From CAYOLL01 sp964404765 [NCBI: uncultured Gemmatimonadota bacterium] (GTDB lineage Bacteria; 4572-55), in contig CAYOLL010000144.1 in NCBI GenBank assembly GCA_964404765.1, forward strand, positions 1-15,314: a DNA stretch of 15,314 nt, in the 5' to 3' direction. A program made the position numbers and the translations under genes. Every line of letters begins with the position of its first letter. Within the stretch, counting starts at the first letter, position 1. The notes beneath the pieces are model-generated. The model was not told where the DNA came from. It searched no databases and saw only the letters and a program-made list of their open reading frames with translations. Positions 6,249-15,125 of this stretch are shown here, piece after piece.

Positions 6249-8360
6249 ATGCACCGATTGATGATAATTATTCTTTGCTCATGGCTATCGTTGCCCGGTG
6301 AATTGCACGCGCAGCCCATGTCCAGCGAAGAGGCCGAAATCAGTTTTTTTGAACTGGAAAACGATTACCTGGTCATAACGCCCAGCAAGATGAAGCAAAA
6401 AGCCAGCGACGCGCCGGCCACGATCATGGTTATTACCGCCGAACAAATCATCGCCCGGGGTTATCTTGAATTGGATGATGCGCTGCGCGATATTCCGGGC
6501 CTTGACATGGTCCATGTGCACGGGGCTTTTCCCACGGTGCGGGCTATGCGCGGCAGTTACGGCGACGAAAACCGCCGCTTGCTGCTGATGGTTGACGGGA
6601 TTGTGGAAAACAGCATTATGGGCGGATTTGAGATGGGCGGGCCGGCCTATAGTCTGCACAATGCGGAGCGGATTGAGGTTATCTGGGGGCCGGCCTCCGC
6701 CTTGTATGGGGCTAATGCTTTTAGCGGGGTGATCAACGTCATCACCAAACAAGGCGAAAAGCATCAGGGCTTTGAATATCAACGCGGATTTGGCAGCTTT
6801 AACACCGCTTTTGACCGTTTTAGCCTGATCACCAGCCGCGGCGCATTCGATTTAGCCGTGTCCGGCGGCTTATTCCGCACCGACGGGCCGCGTTTCACCC
6901 GGCGTCATCCTCTTTTTTCCGATGCTTATGTGGACAACGCCTATTCGCTGGTCGGGCGGTTTACCCGGCGCGGGCGCAACCACACGGCCACTTTTGGTTT
7001 TCACACGTTTAATACGCCGATGGGCGACGGCACTTTTGGCAATTCACCGACAAAAATACTGGGTCTACCCGATATGGGTCAGCAAAACCAGGGCACACAG
7101 GGCTGGCTGAACTTTGATTTTAACAACGGCCGGCCCAGTCTGTGGCATCCCTATACCCGGACGATCTTTCTGCAAACCGATCTGCGGCTGCGGGAGAAGT
7201 ATAAACTGACCGGCCAGGCGCAATATCGCGAAACCGGCGTCGCCGAAGATACGTTTGCCTATCTTTACATTGTGGATCGTTTTAACAAACTCCATCTGGC
7301 TCATCATTCGAACCGGATGGGTCTGGAACTTCAGTTGGATTGCGCCATCAATACCCGGCAAACGCTGACGACCGGCGTTCAGTATTCGCAGGATAATTTG
7401 GAGCGGGATTATCGACGCGCCCAGCCGGACACCGAGCTGCATCTCATTCAGGGGATTCCGGTTACCAACTTGAATGCCGTCTTTTTGCCGCGGCTGTTTA
7501 CCGTTCAACATAATATTGGGGCGTACGCGCAGTATATTCTGCGAACCGATTGGCTAAAATCGACCGCTCTGACCCTCGGCAGCCGCTATGATTACAATAG
7601 CATTTATGGCGCGACCTTCAATCCCAGAGCCGGTTTGGTCATCAGACCCCGCTCCCGGTGGACGATCAAGCTGCTGTACGGCAGCGCCTTTCGCGCGCCG
7701 ACCAATTTCGAGCTGTACAACACCGGCCCGACCCGAATCCCGAATCCGGGGCTTAAACCGGAAAAGGAGCGGACGGTTGAAGTCGGTTTGGAGTATCGGC
7801 AAAAGTATGCGCAATTGGAAGTCGTTTTTTTTGACAACCGCCTGTCGGACTTGATTACGGGCGATGTGCCCGTTTCGCCGACCAAGACCCAGATTCAAAA
7901 TGCCGGTACGGCCGCCATGACCGGCTTTGAACTCAAATGTCAAGCGCAGCCGGCAAAAAGGATACGCTGCTTTGCCAATTTCAGCTTTCAGGACGCCCAA
8001 GAAGAACGGCTCGGCAAAACATTGGATGTGCCGAACGTCGCTCGCCTAAAAGGGAATATCGGCCTGCAGTACGAGTTGGAAAAATTGTTGACGCTCGACG
8101 TGATCGAAAATTGGGTGGGCGAACGCTCGGTGGCGGTGACCAACCCGCTGGGCAAAGTCGGCGGCTATTGGCTCACTCATCTTTCCATGACGACCCAGCG
8201 ACTTTTTGCGGAGCATTTCAGTCTGAATATAACCATCCGAAATCTGTTCGACCAAACGTATTACGATCCGGGCATCCGGGCCGCCGACGGGCTGCGCCCA
8301 GCCACGACGCACGACCAACCGGGTCTGACCGCATTCGTGAAGGTGTCTGGTCATTTTTGA
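6249..8360 (+). CDS. TonB-dependent receptor B1, 703 residues
   Basis: This is a complete outer-membrane receptor. The signal peptide is residues 1-21 (cleavage after LHA), followed by MSSEEAEISFFELE (about 24-37), a TonB-box-like YLVITPSK, a plug with DAPATIMVITAEQI and the plug end YGANAFSGVINVITK (about 153-167), then the barrel. The barrel has the family block AFRAPTNFEL followed by NPGLKPEKE, a strand GSRYDYNSIYGA, and a late FDQTYYDPGIRAADG. It ends in a terminal Phe, as is typical for barrel insertion. It resembles the partial receptor at the start of the window and the one at 10713. The ribosome site is weak (TAGG at 6239-6242), unlike those of its neighbours, and no clear promoter is visible in the 59-bp gap. 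It is first of four closely spaced receptor genes. The ligand is unknown: no His lies between the FRAP and NPGL blocks, which argues against a haem receptor. Confidence 0.95.
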   Translation: MHRLMIIILCSWLSLPGELHAQPMSSEEAEISFFELENDYLVITPSKMKQKASDAPATIMVITAEQIIARGYLELDDALRDIPGLDMVHVHGAFPTVRAMRGSYGDENRRLLLMVDGIVENSIMGGFEMGGPAYSLHNAERIEVIWGPASALYGANAFSGVINVITKQGEKHQGFEYQRGFGSFNTAFDRFSLITSRGAFDLAVSGGLFRTDGPRFTRRHPLFSDAYVDNAYSLVGRFTRRGRNHTATFGFHTFNTPMGDGTFGNSPTKILGLPDMGQQNQGTQGWLNFDFNNGRPSLWHPYTRTIFLQTDLRLREKYKLTGQAQYRETGVAEDTFAYLYIVDRFNKLHLAHHSNRMGLELQLDCAINTRQTLTTGVQYSQDNLERDYRRAQPDTELHLIQGIPVTNLNAVFLPRLFTVQHNIGAYAQYILRTDWLKSTALTLGSRYDYNSIYGATFNPRAGLVIRPRSRWTIKLLYGSAFRAPTNFELYNTGPTRIPNPGLKPEKERTVEVGLEYRQKYAQLEVVFFDNRLSDLITGDVPVSPTKTQIQNAGTAAMTGFELKCQAQPAKRIRCFANFSFQDAQEERLGKTLDVPNVARLKGNIGLQYELEKLLTLDVIENWVGERSVAVTNPLGKVGGYWLTHLSMTTQRLFAEHFSLNITIRNLFDQTYYDPGIRAADGLRPATTHDQPGLTAFVKVSGHF

Positions 8361-8394
8361 GCCGAAAGTTTAAAGTACATCAACGTCTACCCAT

Positions 8395-8398
8395 GGAG
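8395..8398 (+). promoter_or_regulatory. Ribosome binding site deciding the GTG start of receptor A1
   Basis: GGAG lies 7 bases before a GTG codon at 8406. The nearby ATG at 8393 is in another frame. Translation from GTG gives a clean signal peptide with the same WLLPGGL core as receptor A2, which supports this start. Confidence 0.7.
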
Positions 8399-8405
8399 AA
8401 TAAAC

Positions 8406-10670
8406 GTGCGTTCTTTAATTGCAATTTTTCTGTGTATTTGGTTGCTGCCCGGCGGCTTGCAAGCTCAACAAATGTCCGACGAAGAGGCCGAGATCAGCTT
8501 CTTCGAGTTGGAAGCCGAGTTGACCGTGGTGCATCTGGCCTCCGGCACGGGCGAAACCCTGCTGGAAGCGCCGGCGGCCATAACGGTGATTACGGCGGAG
8601 GATATTCGGCAGCGTGGCTATACGAGTTTAGACGAAATATTGGCCGATTTGCCCGGCTTCGACGCGATTTCCGCCAACGGCTCGATTGATATCGTGGCTT
8701 ATCAGCGTGGGTATCGTACGCCGTTTATGCAGCGCACCTTGTTTATGGTTGATGGTAAAGTGGATAATCTGTTATGGACACATGCTGCGGCCATCTCGCG
8801 CCAATATCCCATGTCGGCCATTTCCCGTATCGAAGTTTTGGGCGGCCCGGCATCGGCGTTGTATGGCCCCAACGCCTTTCTGGGCATTATCAACGTCATC
8901 ACCAAAGATGCTAAACCAATTGCCAAGGGCCAAACTGCCGCCAAAGTCATGCTGGAGGCCGGGAGTTTCAACACCCGCGGCGTTGATGCCATGGTTCAAG
9001 TCCATGCCGGGGATTGGCAATATCATTTGTCGGCCAAAGTGTTTCGCAGTGACGAAGCGGATTTGTCCGACAAATGGGGCTTTCTCAGCAACGACCTGTA
9101 CGGCAGCCAAAAAGTTTGGGGGCCGATGTTGCAATACGGCAGCCGCGGCAAAAAATTTGGCCGCTATTACGATCCGACCGACGACTACGGCTTCTTTGGC
9201 ACGATTCAATACAAAAACCTGACCTTCGGCTGGTTAGATTGGGAAATCAAGGAAGGTTACGGCGCCCATTATGCGGCGGATCGCACCCAAAACAATTCCT
9301 CGTGGAATCGCAACTCGCGCCAGATTTACGCTGAACTGAATCAGCCGATCCGGGAACATATCGGGACTAAGGGCTTGCTGCTGCATCGCAACAGCCGCTG
9401 GTGGGGCGAATGGGTGGAAGCGCTGCCCGATTGGCGGGAAGGGAAGGACGACGCCTACTCCTTCATCAGCTTTACCAATTGGAGCACATACAATAGCAGT
9501 TGGCTGCTGCAATATGACGCGGAAGCGAACTTGAGCGAGCTGATCAAGCTGCCGGACGGGTTGCGGGTGACCTTGACCGGCGGGCTGAAATACGAGCAAA
9601 AAGAGTTGACCAAAACCTACGATATTCCCGGCTATTGGAATGTTTATAGCTCCACGGTTCCAGGCGATCAACCCGGGCCGTACGGCTATGGCGTGGGTGT
9701 CGGGCACAGCATGGACAGCGTCTACGTGCGGCCGCCTGCGCCGGCCGGAGAGATGCCGCCGGAAAATCTTATTTTAACCGAGGATTTGGGCGGATTTCTC
9801 CAGAGTATTCTTGACTACAAGCGCTTTCGTTTTCATTTGGGATTCCGGTATGACAACAATTCGGTTTACGGCAATTCCCGCAACCCGCGTCTGTCCGGCA
9901 TCTACAAGTTTTCCGAGCGCGGCGCGATCAAACTACTGTATGGGGAAGCGTTTCAGGAGCCGTCGCCTATTCAGCTTTGGGGCGGCTGGTCCGGTCGTCA
10001 GGAAAATCCCGACCTGAAGCCGGAAAAAGTCCAAAATTACGAAACGATCCTGATGTATCGCACCGGTCGCATTTTGCATGACGCCTCCTTCTACTATGCC
10101 CATTACGAAAATGTGATTCAGGAGGAGGCCGAGAATGTCGGCAAGCGCGATGTGCTTGGCGTTGAATACCGCGGCACGTTTAGCTTGCCGAACCCGATTC
10201 CCAACTCCGCCGATCTTGGCGGTTACATCAATTATACTTTTAGTGATGTGACCAGCAGCATTCATTTTAACCACGATACCGGCGCGTGGGAAGACGGCGA
10301 AACAGAATTGGGCGACATTGCCCCGCATAAACTCAATATCGGCCTCAATGCGCCCATCGGCAAGCGCCTGAATGTCAACGTGCGCAGCAATTATGTCAGC
10401 AAGCGATTGGTTTACTCCCGCAATGCCCTGCGCGCCCGCGATTATCGAATTGAGCCGTATGTCGTTTTAAACGGCCATATTGCCTACACCTTTGGCCCGG
10501 CCACACTTGGCGTCAAAGTGTTGAATCTTTTTGATGCCGACTATTTCCAGCCCGGTCTGGAGCAGGCCGACAGCGGCGACGATTTTACCCAGCGCAGCAA
10601 AGGTTTCCGCAACTCGTTGCTGCCGCAGTCGGGCCGGTCGTTTTTGGTGACATTAGCCATGAATTTTTAG
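8406..10670 (+). CDS. TonB-dependent receptor A1, 754 residues, GTG start
   Basis: This is a complete outer-membrane receptor. The signal peptide is residues 1-20 (core LLPGGLQA), followed by MSDEEAEISFFELE (23-36) and LTVVHLASGTGE where the TonB box is expected, lacking the usual VTA. The plug runs from EAPAAITVITAEDI to YGPNAFLGIINVITK (153-167). The barrel carries SDKWGFLSND, a long loop around PGYWNVYSS with GEMPPENL, and GEAFQEPSPIQLWGG in place of FRAP, then NPDLKPEK. It ends LVTLAMNF. It is clearly paralogous to the gene at 12885 along its whole length and less so to the B genes. The gap to the previous receptor is 45 bp and to the next 42 bp, so co-transcription is likely. The ligand is unknown. 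Confidence 0.95.
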   Translation: MRSLIAIFLCIWLLPGGLQAQQMSDEEAEISFFELEAELTVVHLASGTGETLLEAPAAITVITAEDIRQRGYTSLDEILADLPGFDAISANGSIDIVAYQRGYRTPFMQRTLFMVDGKVDNLLWTHAAAISRQYPMSAISRIEVLGGPASALYGPNAFLGIINVITKDAKPIAKGQTAAKVMLEAGSFNTRGVDAMVQVHAGDWQYHLSAKVFRSDEADLSDKWGFLSNDLYGSQKVWGPMLQYGSRGKKFGRYYDPTDDYGFFGTIQYKNLTFGWLDWEIKEGYGAHYAADRTQNNSSWNRNSRQIYAELNQPIREHIGTKGLLLHRNSRWWGEWVEALPDWREGKDDAYSFISFTNWSTYNSSWLLQYDAEANLSELIKLPDGLRVTLTGGLKYEQKELTKTYDIPGYWNVYSSTVPGDQPGPYGYGVGVGHSMDSVYVRPPAPAGEMPPENLILTEDLGGFLQSILDYKRFRFHLGFRYDNNSVYGNSRNPRLSGIYKFSERGAIKLLYGEAFQEPSPIQLWGGWSGRQENPDLKPEKVQNYETILMYRTGRILHDASFYYAHYENVIQEEAENVGKRDVLGVEYRGTFSLPNPIPNSADLGGYINYTFSDVTSSIHFNHDTGAWEDGETELGDIAPHKLNIGLNAPIGKRLNVNVRSNYVSKRLVYSRNALRARDYRIEPYVVLNGHIAYTFGPATLGVKVLNLFDADYFQPGLEQADSGDDFTQRSKGFRNSLLPQSGRSFLVTLAMNF

Positions 10671-10690
10671 CAACCTTTTTCACCACATCT
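10671..10690 (+). repeat. Noncoding tail shared with receptor A2 (uninterrupted copy)
   Basis: The bases just after the A1 stop, CAACC then TTTTTCACCACATCT, recur after the A2 stop, where they are split by the 114-bp palindromic element (15117-15125 and 15240-15256). This copy acts as the empty-site reference. Confidence 0.8.
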
Positions 10691-10699
10691 GATCTTGTC

Positions 10700-10705
10700 A
10701 AGGAG
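10700..10705 (+). promoter_or_regulatory. Ribosome binding site deciding the start of receptor B2
   Basis: AAGGAG sits 7 bases before ATG at 10713. An in-frame TTG at 10695 would add six residues but lies upstream of this site, so I use the ATG. Confidence 0.8.
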
Positions 10706-10712
10706 TTTCAAT

Positions 10713-12833
10713 ATGCGTTGGCTGTTTAAAATTTCCCTAAGCTTATGGCTGCTGACGCCCGCTGTTTTATGGGCACAGATGTCCAGCGAAGAGGCCGAGA
10801 TCAGCTTTTTCGAACTGGAAAGCATGTACCGCGTGGTAACCGCCAGTAAAATTGCCCAGAAGGTCAGTGAAGCGCCGGCTTCGGTCGAAGTGATCACCGC
10901 CGAGCAGATCGCCCGGCGCGGTTATACCAATCTGGAGGAGTTGCTGCACGATCTGCCCGGCTTTAATTTTGCCAAGACCAACGGGGTGGCTTTATCCACA
11001 ATTTATCCGCGCGGCTATCGCTCCAGCAATACGGATCGACTCATTTTAATGGTTGACGGGGTGGAAGAAACAGACTTATGGAAGGGCGTCGTCTGGCTGG
11101 ACAAGCACTATCCGCTGTCCAACATCAAGCAGGTCGAAGTGGTTTACGGTCCCGCTTCCGCGCTGTATGGCGCTAACGCTTTTCAGGGCGTGATCAATGT
11201 CATTACCAAAGACGGGGCGGATATTGCCGGCGCAAAGCTATCGGGCGGATACGGAGCCTATAATACATTTTTAAGCGAACTCAATTATGGCCGGAAATTT
11301 GGCGACACGGACATTATCGCGACATTTCGTAAATATGACAGCGATGAGCGCGATTTAACCGAGTATGACGAATGGGATTACGTCAAGCCTACCGGGGCGG
11401 TCTTCAAGTTTCCCATTGACGCCTATCAGAATGATAAAAACGATTGGGCGGTGCATGTCAAAATACGCAATAAGGATTTTACATTTGGCGGGTTGTTGTG
11501 GGATCGGGCGGACGGATCGGGTGCGACTTATGTCGATGTGGCGCGAACTGCCAACGGTCGTTATCAATCCGACCTGAACATGCCGTGGCACATCCGCAAC
11601 GGCCATTATTACGCCGCTTATGACTTTTCGCCGGCCAAAAATCTGTCTTTTAAGACCCAAATTATCTTCAAACGGCATCAGCACGTCAGCGATAGCCAGG
11701 GTTTGAAGATCGTTTACGGCGACAGCACCCGGATTCGCCGCGATTATGCCTATGTGCTGGCCAAGAGTACCGCTCTGGAAGAACAAATTACCTATGAAGT
11801 GAACCGGCATCATCTGATTTTCGGCGTACGCTACACCGACGCTTTTATTCAGGGCAACTATGTCATCGATCAATTGACCGATCCGGAAGAGACGGCCCGG
11901 CCGGAATTTAGCAATACCGCGACTCGGGGCGAAGGCAATCAGTTTGATACACGCAATTGGGGCGTTTTTCTGCAAGATATTTTTAAAGCGACCGATCATT
12001 TGACGGTAACGCTCGGCGGACGTTACGACCATCAGCGCATTCGCAAGACCGGTGGTTTTGGCGGGGTGTTTAACCCGCGCGTCGGTCTGGTCTATCTGCC
12101 CACGCCGGCTTTAAACGTCAAGATGTTGTACGGACGAGGCTATTACGCGGTCGAAAACTGGGCGCTCTTTTCTACCAGCACGACGCGCCTGGTACCTAAT
12201 CCGACGCTGCAGCCCGAAAAAGTCAACTCCGTTGAAATGAGCGTCGGCTACAAATTTGCGAACCATTGGTTTATCGAAGCTGCCGCCTATCATAACACTT
12301 ACGACGGTATCGTGCAGGCCAAACCCTATACATGGCATCCTGTCCCGACCAGGCCGGACAGCGTGATCCAGACCACGCGCAACGAAGCCGCCGGCAAATG
12401 GACGATCTACGGCGGCGAGGCTCGGCTGCGCTTTTCGTGGCGGCGCTGGACGGCTAATGTCAACTATTCATATACCTATCCATACAATGACGATGAGGAT
12501 AAAAAAGTGGGCGACATCGGCGCGAACGCCAACTTTGGTTTAAACTGGGCCGTATCATCCCGTTTGAACTGGAATATGCGGGCCAACTGGGCCGATGCGC
12601 GCGAAACTATCGCCACCAATCCATTGGGCGAAATTGATTCGTATCTGGTCGTACATACCACATTTTTGGTCCGCGATTATTTGATGAAGGGTCTGGAAAT
12701 TAGCCTGACGGTCAACAATCTGCTGGATAAAGAATACTTTGATCCGGGTGTACGCACGGGTACCGGCGTGTACGCCTCGCGCCTGCCGCAGAATGACCGC
12801 AATGTGTTTGTGCGGCTGACGTATTCGCGTTAA
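10713..12833 (+). CDS. TonB-dependent receptor B2, 706 residues
   Basis: This is a complete outer-membrane receptor. The signal peptide is residues 1-21 (cleavage after LWA), followed by MSSEEAEISFFELE (23-36) and a TonB-box-like YRVVTASK. The plug runs from EAPASVEVITAEQI to YGANAFQGVINVITK (152-166). The barrel has GGRYDHQR and NPTLQPEKVNSVE. In place of the FRAP block it reads GRGYYAVENWALF, so that conserved segment has drifted. The late strand, NLLDKEYFDPGVRTG, places it with the B type. It ends VRLTYSR, a less typical last residue than Phe. The preceding 42-bp gap begins with a tail that recurs after A2. The gap to A2 is 51 bp. The whole gene is intact with no frameshift. The ligand is unknown. 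Confidence 0.95.
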   Translation: MRWLFKISLSLWLLTPAVLWAQMSSEEAEISFFELESMYRVVTASKIAQKVSEAPASVEVITAEQIARRGYTNLEELLHDLPGFNFAKTNGVALSTIYPRGYRSSNTDRLILMVDGVEETDLWKGVVWLDKHYPLSNIKQVEVVYGPASALYGANAFQGVINVITKDGADIAGAKLSGGYGAYNTFLSELNYGRKFGDTDIIATFRKYDSDERDLTEYDEWDYVKPTGAVFKFPIDAYQNDKNDWAVHVKIRNKDFTFGGLLWDRADGSGATYVDVARTANGRYQSDLNMPWHIRNGHYYAAYDFSPAKNLSFKTQIIFKRHQHVSDSQGLKIVYGDSTRIRRDYAYVLAKSTALEEQITYEVNRHHLIFGVRYTDAFIQGNYVIDQLTDPEETARPEFSNTATRGEGNQFDTRNWGVFLQDIFKATDHLTVTLGGRYDHQRIRKTGGFGGVFNPRVGLVYLPTPALNVKMLYGRGYYAVENWALFSTSTTRLVPNPTLQPEKVNSVEMSVGYKFANHWFIEAAAYHNTYDGIVQAKPYTWHPVPTRPDSVIQTTRNEAAGKWTIYGGEARLRFSWRRWTANVNYSYTYPYNDDEDKKVGDIGANANFGLNWAVSSRLNWNMRANWADARETIATNPLGEIDSYLVVHTTFLVRDYLMKGLEISLTVNNLLDKEYFDPGVRTGTGVYASRLPQNDRNVFVRLTYSR

Positions 12834-12884
12834 AAAAGAACACTATCCCTATCCAATGCTTTAACTTTTTCAAGGAGCTTCTCC

Positions 12885-15116
12885 ATGCGCCGATTTTTTA
12901 CCATCATCTTTTTTTTCTGGCTATTGCCCGGCGGTTTATGGGCGCAGCCAATGTCCAGCGAAGAAGCCGAGATCAGCTTTTTTGAACTCGAGGCCGAGTT
13001 TACCATCGTCCACCTGGCCTCCGGGACGGGTGAAACGTTGTTGGAAGCGCCGGCAACGATGGTCGTGATTACGGCGGAGGAAATCCGGCAGCGCGGTTAT
13101 ACCGATTTGGCCGAGATCTTAACCGACCTGCCCGGTTTCGATGTGGTGATCGCCAATGGCACGGTGTATTCCGGGCCCTATCAACGCGGCGGACATCGCG
13201 CCCTGCTTAACCTGCTGATGATTGATCAAAAAGTGGATAACGTCCTCTGGGCGAACCACCCGATGGCTTCGCGTCAATATCCGTTAACCAATCTGGCGCG
13301 AATCGAAATCCTCTACGGCCCGGCGGCGGCTATCTATGGCCCCAACGCTTTTCTGGGCGTCATCAATCTGGTCACCGCCAATGGCAAATCGTTAGTCGAC
13401 GGCGAACAAAAGGTCACCGCGCAAGCCCAGACCGGCGATTATAACACCAACGCCATAGATACGGCTATGCGGGGAAAATCCGGGGATTGGAGCTATTCCA
13501 TGTCGGCCAAAGTCTATCGCAGCGACGAACCGGATTTGTCCGACAAATGGGGTTTTCTTTCCAACGATTTTTATAGCAGTCCGACGATCTGGGGCCCCTT
13601 GTTGGAAATTGAAACCAACGGTCGCAAGTTCGGCGAATATTACGACCCTTCCGATGATTATGGCGTTATCGGAGATGTCACTTACAAAGGTCTCAAAATG
13701 GGCGTCATCAACTGGCATACCAAAGAAGGTTATGGGGCTTATTATGCTGCGGATCGGGCTCAGAACAATGCCACCTGGCAGTTCATTTCCCGCCAATTCT
13801 ATGTGGAAAATGAAGCCAAAATCGGGACGAAGGCGAAAAGCCAGAGCCGTCTGCTCTACCGCGTCTCCAATATTAAGGGCGATTGGGCCGAAGCTATCCC
13901 CATCCCGCTTGCCGGCTATGAAAATTATTCGCTGATCAGCTATACCAACTGGCAATCGCTCAATAACAGTTGGTTGTTCACCCAAAATTTTGAAATGGAA
14001 GCGAGCAAAGACATCACGCTGTCCGCCGGGCTTAAGTTTGAACGCAAGGAAATGACCAAAAACTACGATGTGCCCGGTTATTGGGACGCTTACAGTTCAT
14101 CTACATGGAGTGATGATCTCGGCCCGCATGGATTTGGCGGCGGAATCGGCCTCAGCTTTGACTCGCTCTATGTGCGCCCGCCCATGCCGGCCTCGGAAAT
14201 GCCGCCAGATAATTTGGTTCTGACGGAAGACCGGGGCGGGTATGTCCAGGCCATTATGGTAAAAAAGCCGTTTCGATTTCACCTGGGCGTCCGCTATGAT
14301 GACAACTCGGTCTACGGCAGCACGATCAACCCGCGCCTATCCGCTATCTACCAATTTACCAAAAACGGCTCGGTCAAATTGGTGTATGGCGAAGCGTTTC
14401 AGGAGCCGTCGCCATCGAACCTGTGGGGCGGTTGGAACGGCCGCGCCGCCAGCCCGGATCTGAAACCGGAAGAAGTGCAGAATCTTGAAGGCATTTTGAT
14501 TTATCGCACCGGGCGTTTACTGCATCACCTGTCTGTCTATTCGTCCCGATATTTTAATGTGATTAACGAAGCTGCGGTTAATCAGGGCGTGCGGAAAGCC
14601 TTTGGCGTAGAGTATCGCACCGAGTGGTCATTCACGAATCCGATTCCGAATTCAGCCAAAATGAGCGGATATTTCAACTACACTTTTACCAATAACCGCT
14701 ACACGCATCATTACAACCATGATAGCGCTGAGTGGGAAAAGGGCGAAACGGATTTGGGCGATATTGCCCCGCACAAATTCAACATTGGGCTGAACGCGCC
14801 GGTCGGTAAACACTTGAATGTGAACCTGCGCGGCAATTACATCAGCGAGCGAAAATTGTATACGCGCAATCCGTTGCGGGCGGAAGGTAAAACCATTGAC
14901 CCCTATTTTGTCGTCAACGGGTATGTTTCTTATACGCTTGGCCCGGCGACATTGGGTTTAAAGGTGACAAACCTTTTTGATACCGAATATTTTCATCCGG
15001 GCGCGGGCTCGGCCGATAGCGGCGACGACTTTACGCAACGCAGCAAGGGGTTTAACAATTCGCTGTTGCCGCAGCCGGGCCGGGCGTTTTTGGTGACATT
15101 CGCCATGAATTTTTAG
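12885..15116 (+). CDS. TonB-dependent receptor A2, 743 residues
   Basis: This is a complete outer-membrane receptor and the paralogue of A1. The signal peptide is residues 1-20 (WLLPGGLWA), followed by MSSEEAEISFFELE (23-36) and FTIVHLASGTGE in the TonB-box position. The plug runs from EAPATMVVITAEEI to YGPAAAIYGPNAFLGVINLV (YGPNAF begins at 151). The barrel keeps SDKWGFLSND, the PGYWDAYSS loop with SEMPPDNL, GEAFQEPSPSNLWGG and NPIPNSAK, and ends VTFAMNF. Plug loops differ from A1 more than the barrel does (TVYSGPYQRGGHR versus DIVAYQRGYRT), as expected if ligand choice differs. AAGGAG at 12872-12877 with a 7-base gap sets the ATG. Its 3' end and the first bases after its stop are nearly identical to A1. 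Confidence 0.95.
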   Translation: MRRFFTIIFFFWLLPGGLWAQPMSSEEAEISFFELEAEFTIVHLASGTGETLLEAPATMVVITAEEIRQRGYTDLAEILTDLPGFDVVIANGTVYSGPYQRGGHRALLNLLMIDQKVDNVLWANHPMASRQYPLTNLARIEILYGPAAAIYGPNAFLGVINLVTANGKSLVDGEQKVTAQAQTGDYNTNAIDTAMRGKSGDWSYSMSAKVYRSDEPDLSDKWGFLSNDFYSSPTIWGPLLEIETNGRKFGEYYDPSDDYGVIGDVTYKGLKMGVINWHTKEGYGAYYAADRAQNNATWQFISRQFYVENEAKIGTKAKSQSRLLYRVSNIKGDWAEAIPIPLAGYENYSLISYTNWQSLNNSWLFTQNFEMEASKDITLSAGLKFERKEMTKNYDVPGYWDAYSSSTWSDDLGPHGFGGGIGLSFDSLYVRPPMPASEMPPDNLVLTEDRGGYVQAIMVKKPFRFHLGVRYDDNSVYGSTINPRLSAIYQFTKNGSVKLVYGEAFQEPSPSNLWGGWNGRAASPDLKPEEVQNLEGILIYRTGRLLHHLSVYSSRYFNVINEAAVNQGVRKAFGVEYRTEWSFTNPIPNSAKMSGYFNYTFTNNRYTHHYNHDSAEWEKGETDLGDIAPHKFNIGLNAPVGKHLNVNLRGNYISERKLYTRNPLRAEGKTIDPYFVVNGYVSYTLGPATLGLKVTNLFDTEYFHPGAGSADSGDDFTQRSKGFNNSLLPQPGRAFLVTFAMNF

Positions 15117-15119
15117 CAA

Positions 15120-15125
15120 CCTTTT
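15120..15125. repeat. Left copy of the probable target-site duplication
   Basis: CCTTTT directly left of the 114-bp element. The uninterrupted tail after A1 has one copy of this hexamer at the matching position. Confidence 0.6.

Noticed and set aside
6249-8360. Haem receptor assignment from the FRAP and NPGL blocks
   Set aside because: These blocks occur in many TBDR types, and the His expected between them in haem receptors is absent.
7937-8689. 250-codon plus-strand frame across the B1-A1 junction
   Set aside because: It overlaps the ends of two clear receptor genes in another frame, and its translation is rich in Arg and Gly with no recognisable domain.
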